A DNA stretch of 64,000 nt from Bog-473 sp963730395 (GCA_963730395.1 CAVSSK010000011.1:62001-126000), one strand, 5' to 3'. Counted from the stretch's first letter, positions 47,052-56,469 are shown. Notes: a model not told the origin generated them from the sequence alone. A program made the numbers and translations.

Positions 47052-48422
47052 TCACTTCGTCCCGGAGCTCGACGCGGCCACGAGCGTCTTGCTCGTGGGG
47101 TCGTATTTGAAGATGGTCACCGGGCCGGTGGCGTAGGGCTGGCCGGGTCCGAACGAGATGGTGCCGATGCCGGGAATGCTGGCGTTCTTCAGCGCGTAGC
47201 CGGCCTTCGTGAAGCTCGCGACCGTCAGGTTCTTGCCCGCCTTCGCGGCGATCTGGTCGAACAGGGACAGGTACTGGCAGGCCTCGATCACCGACTGGTA
47301 CGTCGTGTCGGTGCTGTTGCCGGCACCGGCACTGGTCGGGTTCACCGGTGGCGTGATGGTGTCCGACGGGTATTCCTTGTGGACCGCGGCGACGCACTTC
47401 TGGATGGCCGGGTCCTTCCATTGCTGGTACGCAGTGGGCGCAGAAGACGCCGACAGCACGTTGCTGAGGTAGGGGTTGGCGCCCTTGGTCGACTGCACGT
47501 ACGAGATGAGCGACGACTCGCTGGTGGCGATGTACGTGGGCTTGTAGGTGCTCTGGTTGTCCAGAAGCGCACGGGGCCACGTCGTGGATCCAGAGCCGCC
47601 GACACCGACGACCACGTTCACCCCGGCGGACTGGAAGCGCTGGGCGATTGAGGCGACCGCCTGGTCCGAGGCGACGGCATCCGTCGCGACAGCGCTGTCC
47701 TCGGCGGTGAGGACGACGTTGACCCCCAGCTTCTTGAGATCGTCCTGCACGACCTTCACCTCGGGTGCGTCGGAGTTTGCGCCATAGAAGATGGCGACCT
47801 TCTTGCCCTTGAAGACGCCGCTCTTGTTGAACGCGGCCAGCTGCAAGGGGTCAAAGGCCGCGTCGGGAGGGATCAGGGCGAAGTCGGGCGGCGCGCCGGC
47901 GGGCAACGCGCCCGGCAAGGACCCCGCGATCACGGGCGTGCCGTGGGTCTGTTGGTAGCAGTCCGGGAAGACCGGCCCGAGGGCGATGAAGACCTTGTCG
48001 TCCTCGGTGAGCTGGGTGCACGAAGAGGCCGCCGAGGCGGGCACGGCGGGGTTCATCTCAGCGAGGTGGAGGACGAGCTTGCGGCCGTTGACTCCCCCGT
48101 GCGCGTTGATGTTGTCGACGACCGCTTGGTACGCGTCAGGGAAGCTGCCGTCGTTGATGGTCACGCCGAGGCTGTGCAGCGCGGCAAAGTCCACGTAGGG
48201 CTCGCCGACGCTGATGGTCGTGGCCGTGACGCCCTGGTCGGCGGGGCTCGACGCCCCGGCCGGAACTGCGCTGGTGGCGAGCATCACACCCACGGCGGTG
48301 AGGAGGACTGCCACCGTCGAGAACGAACGGGTGCCGAGGGAACGCCACCTCGATGTGCTCCATTCCCTTGGGACCACCCGAGGTGCGTCTCGCCGTGGCG
48401 TGTGTCGTGCTCTGCATTCCAT
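47052..48422 (-). CDS. Type-1 periplasmic solute-binding protein (Liv-type)
   Basis: The protein has 456 residues. A hydrophobic export segment (STVAVLLTAVGVMLATSAV) precedes SSPADQGVTATTISVGEPYV. Further blocks are INAHGGVNGRKLVLHLAEMN, CTQLTEDDKVFIALGPVF and FKGKKVAIFYGANSD. It is the close paralogue of the protein at 19269-20651. It is the first gene of the leftward transporter unit. GGAGG lies only 2 nt before the ATG at 48422 and 7 nt before another ATG (48417) in a different frame, so the first ~20 codons may contain an indel. Confidence 0.85.
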   Translation of the reverse strand: MECRARHTPRRDAPRVVPREWSTSRWRSLGTRSFSTVAVLLTAVGVMLATSAVPAGASSPADQGVTATTISVGEPYVDFAALHSLGVTINDGSFPDAYQAVVDNINAHGGVNGRKLVLHLAEMNPAVPASAASSCTQLTEDDKVFIALGPVFPDCYQQTHGTPVIAGSLPGALPAGAPPDFALIPPDAAFDPLQLAAFNKSGVFKGKKVAIFYGANSDAPEVKVVQDDLKKLGVNVVLTAEDSAVATDAVASDQAVASIAQRFQSAGVNVVVGVGGSGSTTWPRALLDNQSTYKPTYIATSESSLISYVQSTKGANPYLSNVLSASSAPTAYQQWKDPAIQKCVAAVHKEYPSDTITPPVNPTSAGAGNSTDTTYQSVIEACQYLSLFDQIAAKAGKNLTVASFTKAGYALKNASIPGIGTISFGPGQPYATGPVTIFKYDPTSKTLVAASSSGTK

Positions 48423-49122
48423 CCTCCAGTTTGTATCGGCTTGGGTTCGAACGTCGTGACTGATTGACTGATTGACTGACTGACTGACTGACTGCTATCG
48501 GCAGGGGCGACCCGGGGCCGTCCGTGTGGGCCCGCCCTCGACGCCGGGTGGTGCGAGCGACTCGTTCGCCGCTCGGATCCGACCTCGGGTGGTGGCAGAA
48601 CCGGGGATTTCGCGATGGTCGGAGTCAGCCGGCGAGGACATGGTCAGACCCGCCCCAGGAGCGGGGTGTCCTTGGAACGTGAGCATGTCGACCAGCGTCT
48701 TGACCATTCGGTTACCCCCGTAAATCGCACTCCGTCCCCTGGGGTGCGACAATTCTGATGATGATAAGAAAGTTCTCAGTCCTCCGCAAGCGTATTCTCA
48801 TGACCTTGGGGGCCGGAGGCACGCAGAGAGAGCTCCGAGGACGAAAGCGCAGGTCCTACGGGGTGACTGCCCCCGTGAGCGAGCTCACCGCCTCGGGCGT
48901 TGCCGAGTGTGTCGACTGTCCCCACGCGGCTCGCACCCCGTCACGCCATCCCTGTCCGTCCTCGGTGACAACCCTCCGGACTCCCGGTGGACCGATCATT
49001 CCAACGGCGAGGATAACCACCGACCGGCCGTCTTTTCGTTCACCCAAAGTTCACTGTGGGCGCGCCCGACTGGTGCCTGGCCGGCACACAACCGGCGCCG
49101 CCCCGAACCGGGAGGGCGATGG
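48423..49122. other. 700-bp intergenic region upstream of the binding-protein gene
   Basis: It holds the TGAC tandem repeat (48457-48494), presumably the transporter promoter, and an 11-base copy of half the proposed TetR site (TATTCTCATGA, 48793-48803). A 70-codon leftward frame from an ATG at 48707 (MVKTLVDMLTFQGHPAPGAG) has a GGGGGT upstream but no recognisable family. I do not call it as a gene. Confidence 0.45.
48457..48494. repeat. Tetranucleotide tandem repeat (TGAC/TGAT)
   Basis: About nine 4-base units, TGAC and TGAT mixed then five TGAC in a row. The run ends ~35 bp upstream of the binding-protein start codon, in its 5' leader. Such runs can change length by slippage. Confidence 0.85.
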
Positions 49123-49803
49123 TCAGTCGGGAGCGAGCTCCTCTGTCAATCGGTCGACGTAGGACTCAACTCGATGAGCCAAGTCCACCCGCTCGGGGTC
49201 GGTGAGCCACTGGATCTCGAGTCCCATCAGCACACCGATGACTTCGTGTGCGATCTGGTCGATGTCGACGTCACGGCGTACCCGGCGTGCGTCCCGTTCC
49301 GCGGCGAGGATGGAGCGGACGAGGTCGCGCGCCGTCTCGTATCTGTCGACGAAGAACTCGTGCAAGGGGTCGCCGGGATCGAAGCTCTCGGCGGTGAGGA
49401 CGACGTACAACCGCATGAGTGTCGCGGTCTCGACGTTGTGCCGGCCGAGGTCGCGCAGGCTCCCGAGCGTGAGACCTTCGGACGTGTCGATCGCGTCGGC
49501 CCTGTCCCGCTCCGCCACGACCTCCTGCAGCAGGCGCTTCTTGGTGCCGAAGTAGTAGAGCAGTCCGGTCGCCGTCATCCCGACCCGATCGGCCAGCGCC
49601 GCCAGACCCGAGCCGCGATAGCCCTTCTCGGCGAACAGCTCGACGGCGGCATCGAGGATCTGCTGGCGGCGCAAGGTGCCGCGCGCCTGGCGGGTGCGCG
49701 TGTCGGCGCCGGCCGGCTGACGGAGCTGGCCGTCATTGGCGCGGGCTCGTCGAACCGGGGAACGGCCGCCACCTTGTGCGAGCTCCGTCATGGCGTCGTG
49801 CAA
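49123..49803 (-). CDS. TetR-family transcriptional regulator
   Basis: The protein has 226 residues. After a basic, disordered ~45-residue leader the helix-turn-helix reads RRQQILDAAVELFAEKGYRG and LAALADRVGMTATGLLYYFG. The rest is a helical ligand domain (ETATLMRLYVVLTAESFDPG, then AHEVIGVLMGLEIQWL). It is divergently transcribed from the GH3 gene across an 81-bp gap and is the probable repressor of the glycosidase locus. An internal ATG (MTELAQ) could be the true start. Confidence 0.88.
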   Translation of the reverse strand: MHDAMTELAQGGGRSPVRRARANDGQLRQPAGADTRTRQARGTLRRQQILDAAVELFAEKGYRGSGLAALADRVGMTATGLLYYFGTKKRLLQEVVAERDRADAIDTSEGLTLGSLRDLGRHNVETATLMRLYVVLTAESFDPGDPLHEFFVDRYETARDLVRSILAAERDARRVRRDVDIDQIAHEVIGVLMGLEIQWLTDPERVDLAHRVESYVDRLTEELAPD

Positions 49804-49860
49804 TCGGAAGAGCTGTTCGCGGTCAAAACCACACTCCTTGCGGGCGGACGAGAAAGTTTA

Positions 49861-49876
49861 TACACTCATGAGAATA
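49861..49876. promoter_or_regulatory. Candidate TetR operator in the tetR-GH3 gap
   Basis: TACACTCATGAGAATA is a 16-bp imperfect inverted repeat (12 of 16 positions symmetric, perfect core CTCATGAG). It sits next to an AT-rich TTTATAC element, just upstream of the GH3 ATG at 49885. The 11-base half TATTCTCATGA recurs exactly at 48793-48803 on the other side of tetR. Confidence 0.45.
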
Positions 49877-49884
49877 ATTGTGCC

Positions 49885-52509
49885 ATGGGAACCTTTGGAA
49901 GCCGGGCCGCGTCGGGTCCGGCTCCGTTCTTGGGGGCTGACGTAGTGGATATTGACGCGTTGATCGACGGCCTGACGCTGGACGAGAAGGCCGCGCTGAC
50001 CGCCGGCGACGACATGTTCACGACGGTCGCCATCGAGAGAATGGGGATCCCGAAGGTCGGCGTGACCGACGGCCCGAACGGTGCGCGTGGTCTGACCTTG
50101 CCGGGCATGGGAGGTCCGACCTCGACCTGCATCCCGTGCGGGTCGGCCATAGGAGCGACGTGGGATCCGAACCTGGCAGAGCAGCTGGGCGCACTCGTCG
50201 GTCGAGAGGCTCTCGATCGCGGTTGCCGCGGCCTGCTGGCCCCGACGGTGAACCTGCACCGTCACCCGCTCGCCGGGCGCAATTTCGAGTGTTACTCGGA
50301 GGACCCGCTGCTCTCCGGACGCCTGGCCGCCGGCTACGTGCGCGGCGTGCAGTCCGCAGGCGTGTTCGCGACGGTGAAGCACTTCGTGGGGAACGAGGCG
50401 GAGTTCGAGCGGGGCGGCATCAGCTCGGTCATCGACGCACGATCCCTGCGGGAGCTCTATCTCCTGCCCTTCGAGATCGCCATCCGCGAGGGCGGCGCCC
50501 TCGGGCTCATGACGGCCTACAACCGCTTGAACGGGAAGTGGCTGACCGAGCGACCCGAGCTCCTGGTCGACCTGGTGCGAGGCGAATGGGGTTTCGAGGG
50601 TCTCGTGATGACCGACTGGTTCGCAGTGGCCGACACGAGCGTTTCGCTGGGGGCCGGCCTCGATCTCGAGATGCCCGGACCGGGTCGAGCGCTGGGGTCC
50701 ACGGTCGTCCCTGCGGTCACCGACGGGCGGGTGAAAGAGGACGACCTCGACGTGGCCGTCCGACGCCTCCTGGGCACCTACGACAGGATCGGCGCACTCG
50801 TCGCGGCGCCACCGGACGTCGCGCCGCTCCCCCCGGCCCGGACGGATCTCGAGCTACTCCGCCGCGCCAGCGCCGAGTCGACCGTCCTCCTGCGTAACGA
50901 CGGCACGCTTCCGCTCGAGCCGTCGTCGCTGCGCAGGATCGCGATCCTGGGGCAGCATGCCGTGGCCCCGTGCGTCATGGGAGGCGGTTCGGCCGGGGTG
51001 GCCACGCCGCGGCTGACGACCCCGCTGGAAGCGGTGTCGGCCCTCTTTGGTGATGCATCCGAAGTCGTCTACGAGCGAGGCTGCGAAGCCGATCTCTCGG
51101 CCACCCCCATCGGCGAGAGTGTCCTCGTTGCGCCGGACGGCTTCGACGTGGCGTTCCACGCGGGGCCCGAGTGTGCCGGCGAGCCCTTGAAGCGGGAGAC
51201 GCTCGACACCCTCCGACTCGTCGTCTTCGGCTCCATGCGCGACGAGTCTCTGGGCGACGAGTGGTCGGTGCGTGTGCGGGGGTCCGTGGTGCCCGAAGAA
51301 GACGGGCGCTTCGAGATCGCGCTGGCCCAGAGCGGTCGGGCGCGCGTGCTGGTCGACGGTGAGATCCTCCTCGATGGATTCGAGATGCCGATGCCCGCCG
51401 GAGGCAGCGACTTCTTCGGCCTCGCCAGCCAGGACCTCGTGGCCGACGTCACCGTCAGGCGCGGGGTGCCGCTCGAGGTGGTCGTCGAGTACGCCAACGT
51501 CGACGCGCCACTGGCCGGTTTCCGCGTCGGCTTTCGCACGGTGGACCGGGACGCCCTGCTCGAACGCGCGATCGAGGCCGCGGCGGGGGCCGATGTTGCG
51601 GTGGTCGTGGTGGGAAACAGCGCGGAGTGGGAGACCGAGGGCCGCGACCGCCCGGCCTTCGAATTGCCGGGCCGGCAGCCGGAGCTCATTCGGAGGGTGG
51701 CCGCGGTGAACGAGCGCACGGTGGTCGTGGTCAATGCCGGGGCGCCCGTCGATCTCTCGTGGTCCGACGACGTCGCGGCCGTGCTCCAGTGCTGGTTCGG
51801 CGGCCAGGAGATGGCCTCCGGCGTGGCCGGTGTCCTGAGCGGAGAGCTCGAGCCCGGCGGAAGGCTGCCGACGAGCCTCCCGCTGTGCCTCGAGCACAGC
51901 CCCTCGTACGACAATTTCCCGGGCGAGAACGGTGAGGTGCGCTACGGGGAGGGCCTGTTCATGGGTTACCGGGGCTACGAGCACCGCCGGATCCGGCCCC
52001 ACTTCCCCTTCGGCCACGGCCTGAGCTACACGACGTTCACCCTCGGGGAGCCGACCCTTTCCGCCGAGACCATCGCCCCGGGCGATTCGATCACGATCTC
52101 GGTCCCCGTCACCAACACGGGCCGGCGCCCCGGCTCCGAAGTGGTCCAGTGCTACGTCGCCCCCTCCCGACCCCGGCTCGTTCGACCACCCAAGGAGCTC
52201 AAGGCATTCGCAAAGGTCCGGCTCGAGCCCGGCGAATCAGCCGTGGTGCCGCTCGAGCTGAACGCGCGTGCGTTTGCCTACTGGGATCCGGGACAATCCG
52301 ACTGGGAAGAGGTACGCGCGCGCCAGTTCGACATGTTCGGCGACCCCTCGGGTCGACACGTGCGTCGGCCGGCCGGATGGCAGGTCGACGACGGGGACTA
52401 CGAAGTGCTGATCGGCCGTTCATCGACCGACATCGTTGCCAGCAAGGGCGTTCGGATCGCCCGGGAGCCCGGGGTGGACGGGCCGGACGTCGCGACGGTC
52501 GTGCCCTAG
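49885..52509 (+). CDS. GH3 beta-glucosidase with PA14 insert
   Basis: The protein has 874 residues. Domains in order: the TIM-barrel GH3 N-domain (IDALIDGLTLDEKAALTAGD, VTDGPNGARG, TVKHFVGNEAE, with the nucleophile Asp in VMTDWFAV); the alpha/beta sandwich (ASAESTVLLRNDGTLPLEPS); a PA14 insert (about residues 400-540, VRVRGSVVPEEDGRFEIALA and ARVLVDGEILLDGF); and the C-terminal Fn3-like domain (FPFGHGLSYTTFTLGEPTL). No signal peptide is present, so it is cytoplasmic. The longer frame back to 48907 only runs antisense to tetR, so I start at the ATG at 49885. Short inverted repeats (GTGCCC/GGGCAC) overlap its stop codon. Confidence 0.9.
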   Translation: MGTFGSRAASGPAPFLGADVVDIDALIDGLTLDEKAALTAGDDMFTTVAIERMGIPKVGVTDGPNGARGLTLPGMGGPTSTCIPCGSAIGATWDPNLAEQLGALVGREALDRGCRGLLAPTVNLHRHPLAGRNFECYSEDPLLSGRLAAGYVRGVQSAGVFATVKHFVGNEAEFERGGISSVIDARSLRELYLLPFEIAIREGGALGLMTAYNRLNGKWLTERPELLVDLVRGEWGFEGLVMTDWFAVADTSVSLGAGLDLEMPGPGRALGSTVVPAVTDGRVKEDDLDVAVRRLLGTYDRIGALVAAPPDVAPLPPARTDLELLRRASAESTVLLRNDGTLPLEPSSLRRIAILGQHAVAPCVMGGGSAGVATPRLTTPLEAVSALFGDASEVVYERGCEADLSATPIGESVLVAPDGFDVAFHAGPECAGEPLKRETLDTLRLVVFGSMRDESLGDEWSVRVRGSVVPEEDGRFEIALAQSGRARVLVDGEILLDGFEMPMPAGGSDFFGLASQDLVADVTVRRGVPLEVVVEYANVDAPLAGFRVGFRTVDRDALLERAIEAAAGADVAVVVVGNSAEWETEGRDRPAFELPGRQPELIRRVAAVNERTVVVVNAGAPVDLSWSDDVAAVLQCWFGGQEMASGVAGVLSGELEPGGRLPTSLPLCLEHSPSYDNFPGENGEVRYGEGLFMGYRGYEHRRIRPHFPFGHGLSYTTFTLGEPTLSAETIAPGDSITISVPVTNTGRRPGSEVVQCYVAPSRPRLVRPPKELKAFAKVRLEPGESAVVPLELNARAFAYWDPGQSDWEEVRARQFDMFGDPSGRHVRRPAGWQVDDGDYEVLIGRSSTDIVASKGVRIAREPGVDGPDVATVVP

Positions 52510-52581
52510 GCAGTGGGCACGCGGGACGCCGGTCGGCGGTCACAGGGCGACGTCCCGCCGTCGGCCGACTGAGGCGCGGCC

Positions 52582-55200
52582 GTGGTGGTGGCCGTGGCGG
52601 ACCTCCATGCCGAGTACCACCGCCGGCGTGCTCTGGGCATCGGCGAGCCGAGCCCGCGGCTCTCGTGGATCACCACGACCGACATCTCGGGATGGCTCCA
52701 GGCTGCCTACGAGCTCGAGCTCGACGGGGTCCCGACCGGCCGCGTCGAGTGTGGCGCGTCTGTGTTCGTGGCCTGGCCGGGTGCGCCCGTCGCGTCCCGC
52801 TCGGTGCACCGGGTCCGGGTTCGAGTGTGGGGAACCGACGGCTCGGAGTCGGAATGGAGTGAGGCGCTCGTCATCGAGGCCGGGCTCATGGCGCCGGAGG
52901 ACTGGTCGGCGCAATGGATCACACCCGCAGAACCTGGAAGCGAGGGCCGGCCCTGCTGGCTGCGGCATGCGTTCCGGCTCATCGCCGAACCTGGCGTGAC
53001 GATCGAGCGGGCGCGGCTCTACGTCACCTCTGCCGGGATCCACGAGGTTCATCTCAACGGCGAGGTCGTGGGAGACACGGTGCTGGCCCCAGGATGGTCT
53101 GCCTACGCGGACCGCCTCCGGTACGACACGCACGACGTCACCGACCAGGTGAGCCGGGGCGACAACGTGCTCGGCGCCGTCGTGGCCGACGGCTGGTGGC
53201 GCGGGAACCTGACATGGGAGATGAAGAGGGACGTGTACGGCGACCGTCTCGGCCTCCTCGCGCAGCTCGAAGTCAGCTACTCCGACGGGACCGAGGAGAC
53301 CATCGGCACGGACCGGGAGTGGCTGACCTCGGCGGGCCCGATTCTGAGCGCAGATCTCTACAACGGCGAGTCCTGCGATGCCCGGATCGACCTGGGCCGT
53401 TGGTCCGGCCCTGGATACGACGACGCCGAGTGGGGTCCGACCGAGGTCTTCACCCCGATGGTCGGCCAACTGGTCGCGCCCATCGCCCCACCGGTCCGGC
53501 GTGTCCAGGAGCTCGCCGTTGCGCAGGTGATCATCACTCCGGCGGGCCGCACCATCCTCGACTTCGGGCAGAACCTCGTGGGTTGGGTCCGCTTCCAGGT
53601 CGAGGGCGAGCGTGGCACGAAGATCACGCTCCGGCACGCCGAGGTGTTGGAGAACGGCGAGCTCGGCACCCGTCCCTTGCGCAAGGCCAGGGCCACCGAC
53701 GAGTACATCCTGCGCGGTGGCGCCGTCGAGACGTGGGAGCCCAGCTTCACGTTCCACGGCTTTCGCTACGTGGAGGTCGACGGGTGGCCGGGCGCCCGCC
53801 TCGACCCCGCAGATTTCGCCGCGATCGTGGTCCATAGCGACTTCGAGCGAACGGGCACCTTCGCGTGCTCGAACGACCAGCTGAACCGCCTTCACGAGAA
53901 CGCCGTCTGGGGCTTGCGCGGCAACTTCGTCGACGTCCCGACCGATTGCCCCCAACGCGACGAGCGCCTCGGGTGGACCGGCGACCTCCAGGCCTTCGTC
54001 CCGACGGCGGCCTTCCTGTACGACGTCTCGGGCTTCGTGGCCGATTGGCTGGATGACCTCACGTCGGAGCAGTTCGACGATGGACGCGTGCCGCTGGTCG
54101 TCCCGGCGGGACCGCCCGGGATGTTCCCCATGGGCACCTTCGCGGCTGCCGCATGGGGCGATGCCGCCACCATCGTCCCGTGGACGCTCTACGAGCGTTT
54201 CGGCGATGAAGACGTGCTCGCACGCCAATTCGACTCCATGCGGGCCTGGGTGGAGTTCGTACGGGCGAAGGCGGGTGACGCGTTGCTGTGGCCCGAGGAG
54301 TTCCAGCTCGGGGACTGGTTGGACCCCGACGCCCCGCCGGACCAACCGTGGCGGGCCAAGACCGATGCCGTCCTCGTTGCGACCGCGTACTTCGCCCGGT
54401 CCGCCCAACTGGTCGGTCGAGCGGCGCGGGTCCTGGGACGATCGGAGGTCGCCGAAGAGTACGAGCAGCTCGCCGACGACGTCCGTGGGGCGTTCCGTCG
54501 CGAGTTCGTCACCCCGACCGGCCTGATCAGCTCGGATTCGGTGACGGCGTACGCCCTGGCGATCATGTTCGACCTCTACGAGGATCCGGCGCACCGAGCG
54601 AGGGCGGGCGCTCGCATCGCCGCACTGTCCGCGGCCCGCGGGTACACCATCTCGACCGGCTTCGTCGGCACCGCGCTCGTCCTGCCTGCGTTGTCGGCAG
54701 TCGGGGATCCCACGACCGCCTACCGCCTCCTCACCGAGACGGAATGCCCCTCCTGGCTCTACCCCGTCACCATGGGAGCCACGACCATGTGGGAGCGCTG
54801 GGACAGCATGCTGCCCGACGGATCGATCAACCCGGGTGAGATGACCTCGTTCAATCACTACGCCTTCGGCGGTGTCGCCGACTGGATGCAGCAGACGATC
54901 GGTGGTCTCAGCGCACTCGAGCCCGGGTACCGGGTGCTCCGGTTCAGTCCCGTGCCGGGAGGTGGGGTGACGTCGGCGTCCTGTGCACTGCGCACGCCAT
55001 ACGGTCGAGCGGCATGCCGGTGGTCGCTGGAGGGTGATCGCATGACGATGGAGGTGGAGGTCCCGCCGAATACGTCGGCGATCGTGACTCGCCCCGGGCA
55101 CGACGAGCCGCACGTCGACGTGAAGGCCGGCAGTCATCGCTGGAGCTATGCCGTGCCGGAGCATCGGGCCGCGCAATGGACCGCGAGAGCCTCACGGTGA
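52582..55200 (+). CDS. GH78 alpha-L-rhamnosidase
   Basis: The protein has 872 residues, a normal length. It opens with ADLHAEYHRRRALGIGEPSP RLSW, the usual GH78 N-terminal module. The accessory beta domain has TSAGIHEVHLNGEVVGD. The (alpha/alpha)6 catalytic domain holds VDVPTDCPQRDERLGWTGD, which includes the general acid Glu, and TIMGATTMWERWDS-like PVTMGATTMWERWDS near the end. It removes terminal L-rhamnose from glycosides such as flavonoid or saponin sugars. It has no signal peptide. It follows the GH3 gene on the same strand by 72 bp and is probably in its operon. Confidence 0.92.
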   Translation: MVVAVADLHAEYHRRRALGIGEPSPRLSWITTTDISGWLQAAYELELDGVPTGRVECGASVFVAWPGAPVASRSVHRVRVRVWGTDGSESEWSEALVIEAGLMAPEDWSAQWITPAEPGSEGRPCWLRHAFRLIAEPGVTIERARLYVTSAGIHEVHLNGEVVGDTVLAPGWSAYADRLRYDTHDVTDQVSRGDNVLGAVVADGWWRGNLTWEMKRDVYGDRLGLLAQLEVSYSDGTEETIGTDREWLTSAGPILSADLYNGESCDARIDLGRWSGPGYDDAEWGPTEVFTPMVGQLVAPIAPPVRRVQELAVAQVIITPAGRTILDFGQNLVGWVRFQVEGERGTKITLRHAEVLENGELGTRPLRKARATDEYILRGGAVETWEPSFTFHGFRYVEVDGWPGARLDPADFAAIVVHSDFERTGTFACSNDQLNRLHENAVWGLRGNFVDVPTDCPQRDERLGWTGDLQAFVPTAAFLYDVSGFVADWLDDLTSEQFDDGRVPLVVPAGPPGMFPMGTFAAAAWGDAATIVPWTLYERFGDEDVLARQFDSMRAWVEFVRAKAGDALLWPEEFQLGDWLDPDAPPDQPWRAKTDAVLVATAYFARSAQLVGRAARVLGRSEVAEEYEQLADDVRGAFRREFVTPTGLISSDSVTAYALAIMFDLYEDPAHRARAGARIAALSAARGYTISTGFVGTALVLPALSAVGDPTTAYRLLTETECPSWLYPVTMGATTMWERWDSMLPDGSINPGEMTSFNHYAFGGVADWMQQTIGGLSALEPGYRVLRFSPVPGGGVTSASCALRTPYGRAACRWSLEGDRMTMEVEVPPNTSAIVTRPGHDEPHVDVKAGSHRWSYAVPEHRAAQWTARASR

Positions 55201-55284
55201 CCCGGCCCGTCTCCGGTGGTCGGATCGATAGCATGATCGGGGGCCCCTCACCGAGCCTCCGATCCCGAGCAGCAAAGGGGAACC

Positions 55285-56469
55285 ATGGCACGCACCGCGA
55301 TCATCTCGGTTGACGGTCACGTCACGGCGTCACGCCGCGCCTACCGCGACTACGTGGAGAAGCAGTATCTCGAGGCCTTCGACGAGTGGCTCGAGGACCA
55401 GGAGGCGAGGGGGGCGGGGGAGCCGGGCGGCGTCCAGCCGGGGCTCGACGTCGCCTCGCAATGGGACTCGGATCTCCGCCTCAAGGACATGGAGACCCAG
55501 GGTGTCGTCGCCGAGGTGCTCTTCCCCAACGGAAGGCCCTTCCAGGTGGCGCCGGCTGACGACGCCGGGACCTTCTCCGGTCCCGAGCTCGAGCGTCAAG
55601 CCCGGTTGGCCTACAACCGTTGGCTGGCCGACTTCTGCGCGCAGGCTCCGGGCCGCCGGGCCGGCCAGGCGCTCATCGCGTTCGACGACGTCGACGCGGC
55701 GGTGCAGGACGTCCACTGGGCCCGCGAGCACGGGCTGGGCGGGATCATGATGCCGGCGCTCCTGCCCGGCGGGATCTTCTTCTTCGACCCGGCGCTCGAC
55801 CCGGTCTGGGCTGCCTGCGTGGACGTCGACCTGCCGATCAGCCAGCACGGCGGCTCGGGCGCGCCGATCTACGCGCCACCCGGGTTCGCCGCCATCATGT
55901 CGCTTGCCCTCGAGCATTCCTTCTATTCGGGGCGCTCCCTGTGGCAGATGATCCTCGGGGGCGTGTTCGAGCGCTTCCCCAGCCTCCGGGTCGCCTTCGT
56001 GGAGACGGAGGCCGATTGGATCGGCCCGGCGATCCGCAAGCTGGACCGGCGCCTGCAGTGGGGCGACGACTGGACCGGGTGGGCCAAGACGCTGCAGCGT
56101 CAGCGGACCTTCACCCGATTCGCCCGTGACTACTGGGCGGACAATTGCCTGGCCGGCATCTCGCCCTTCACGATCGACCAGGTCCCGATGGAGGAGTTGG
56201 CCCAGCCCAGTGCCGACTACGACACCTTCGCCATCGGCTGCGACAACGCCATGTTCGGTGTCGACTATCCGCACTTCGAGTCCATCTTCCCGGGGACGGC
56301 CGCCCAGGTCGCCGACCTCGTCGGCCATCCCAGCATCTCGGCCGAGGTGGCCCGCAAGATCCTCTGCGAGAACGCGGCACGCGTCTACGGCTTCGACCTG
56401 GAGCGCCTCCAGCCCGACATCGAGCGGGTCGGCTTTGAGGTGGGAGCGGCGGCCGCACCACGAGTTTGA
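55285..56469 (+). CDS. Amidohydrolase-2 family metal-dependent hydrolase/decarboxylase
   Basis: The protein has 394 residues, with AAAGGGGAACC before the ATG. It opens ISVDGHVTA (metal-binding D-x-H), then QVAPADDAGTF, the central His in ISQHGGSGAPIY, FVETEADWIGPAIRKLD, and the late Asp in MFGVDYPHFES. This is the PF04909 layout, which includes decarboxylases (ACMSD, gamma-resorcylate) and ring-cleavage hydrolases. In a glycosidase operon it most likely acts on the aglycone, but the reaction cannot be told from sequence. It ends convergently with the GH1 gene, 31 bp apart. Confidence 0.87.
   Translation: MARTAIISVDGHVTASRRAYRDYVEKQYLEAFDEWLEDQEARGAGEPGGVQPGLDVASQWDSDLRLKDMETQGVVAEVLFPNGRPFQVAPADDAGTFSGPELERQARLAYNRWLADFCAQAPGRRAGQALIAFDDVDAAVQDVHWAREHGLGGIMMPALLPGGIFFFDPALDPVWAACVDVDLPISQHGGSGAPIYAPPGFAAIMSLALEHSFYSGRSLWQMILGGVFERFPSLRVAFVETEADWIGPAIRKLDRRLQWGDDWTGWAKTLQRQRTFTRFARDYWADNCLAGISPFTIDQVPMEELAQPSADYDTFAIGCDNAMFGVDYPHFESIFPGTAAQVADLVGHPSISAEVARKILCENAARVYGFDLERLQPDIERVGFEVGAAAAPRV

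Noticed and set aside
48495..48752. Small leftward frame upstream of the binding-protein gene
   Set aside because: The start is only weakly supported, the composition is not protein-like, and no family is recognised.
48907..52509. A 1200-codon open frame covering tetR antisense and the GH3 gene
   Set aside because: The first ~326 codons run antisense to the TetR gene and show no GH3 similarity. The GH3 protein begins at the ATG at 49885.
52540..55176. An 878-codon leftward frame opposite the GH78 gene
   Set aside because: It is a shadow of strong G/C third-position bias. The plus-strand frame has clear GH78 motifs, and the shadow is low-complexity Arg/Gly/Asp/His-rich sequence.
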